45,404 bases of DNA, taken from contig JAQVDS010000020.1 of NCBI GenBank assembly GCA_028697715.1, forward strand, positions 1 through 45,404, in the 5' to 3' direction. Made by a program: the position numbers and the translations under genes. This document shows, piece by piece, positions 45,390 to 45,404 of the stretch. Position 1 is the stretch's first letter, and the number at the start of each line of letters is the position of its first letter. Below the pieces are notes generated by a model. The model was not told the DNA's origin. It did not search any database and saw only the letters and a list, made by a program, of their open reading frames with translations. The DNA is from Acidithiobacillus sp. (lineage in GTDB: Bacteria; Pseudomonadota; Gammaproteobacteria; Acidithiobacillales; Acidithiobacillaceae).

Positions 45390-45404
45390 AAGCGAGTCTT
45401 GCAG

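Overview
The window looks like chromosomal DNA of an acidophilic, sulfur-oxidising, Acidithiobacillus-like gammaproteobacterium-type organism. This rests on the gene set and layout (bo3 quinol oxidase operon, sulfolipid synthase, FolE2, MEP pathway, moderate-to-high GC) and on recalled family resemblance; no search was run. The base composition is even except for an AT-rich patch at about 5630-5800 and degraded mobile DNA at both edges.

Region by region: (1) 1-1000 is a broken DDE transposase and the end of a second IS, next to tRNA-Thr(UGU). (2) 1145-5580, minus strand, is cyoABCD for a quinol oxidase, followed by an unannotated 54-residue membrane protein. (3) 5826-15729 reads as a phosphate-starvation island. 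It carries the sulfolipid synthase SqdB, a PHS-like MFS transporter, a PlcP-Agt pair (phospholipase C plus diacylglycerol glycosyltransferase), an atypical PhoB-like regulator, and an ExbB-ExbD-TonB-RNase T2-Tat phosphoesterase operon. Four promoters carry 11-bp direct repeats of the Pho-box type (TGTCATAAAAG-like). (4) 15847-20374 holds an FAD oxidoreductase and a remnant phosphonate operon (phnL fragment, phnM, DUF1045, phnN, phnF). (5) 20512-25115 holds queF, smc and a HAD phosphatase. (6) 25155-32614 holds a fosmidomycin-resistance-type exporter divergent from xseB-ispA-dxs-folE2-aroC and an MFS gene. (7) 32657-39125 holds clpB with a sigma32-like promoter, a DsbG-like lipoprotein, pepN and a small unknown gene. 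(8) 39147-44186, minus strand, is a tightly overlapping operon folD-ppk-parA-CYTH/CHAD. (9) 44326-45285 is a 5'-truncated solute symporter ending at a structured palindromic sequence.

Two themes stand out. First, genes for replacing phospholipids with phosphorus-free glyco- and sulfolipids sit beside genes for scavenging phosphate from RNA, phosphoesters and possibly phosphonates, under repeated Pho boxes. Second, polyphosphate synthesis (PPK1) is translationally linked to a ParA-type positioning ATPase and a polyphosphate-associated CHAD protein, which suggests an inherited or positioned polyphosphate granule. Both are inferences from gene content and spacing.
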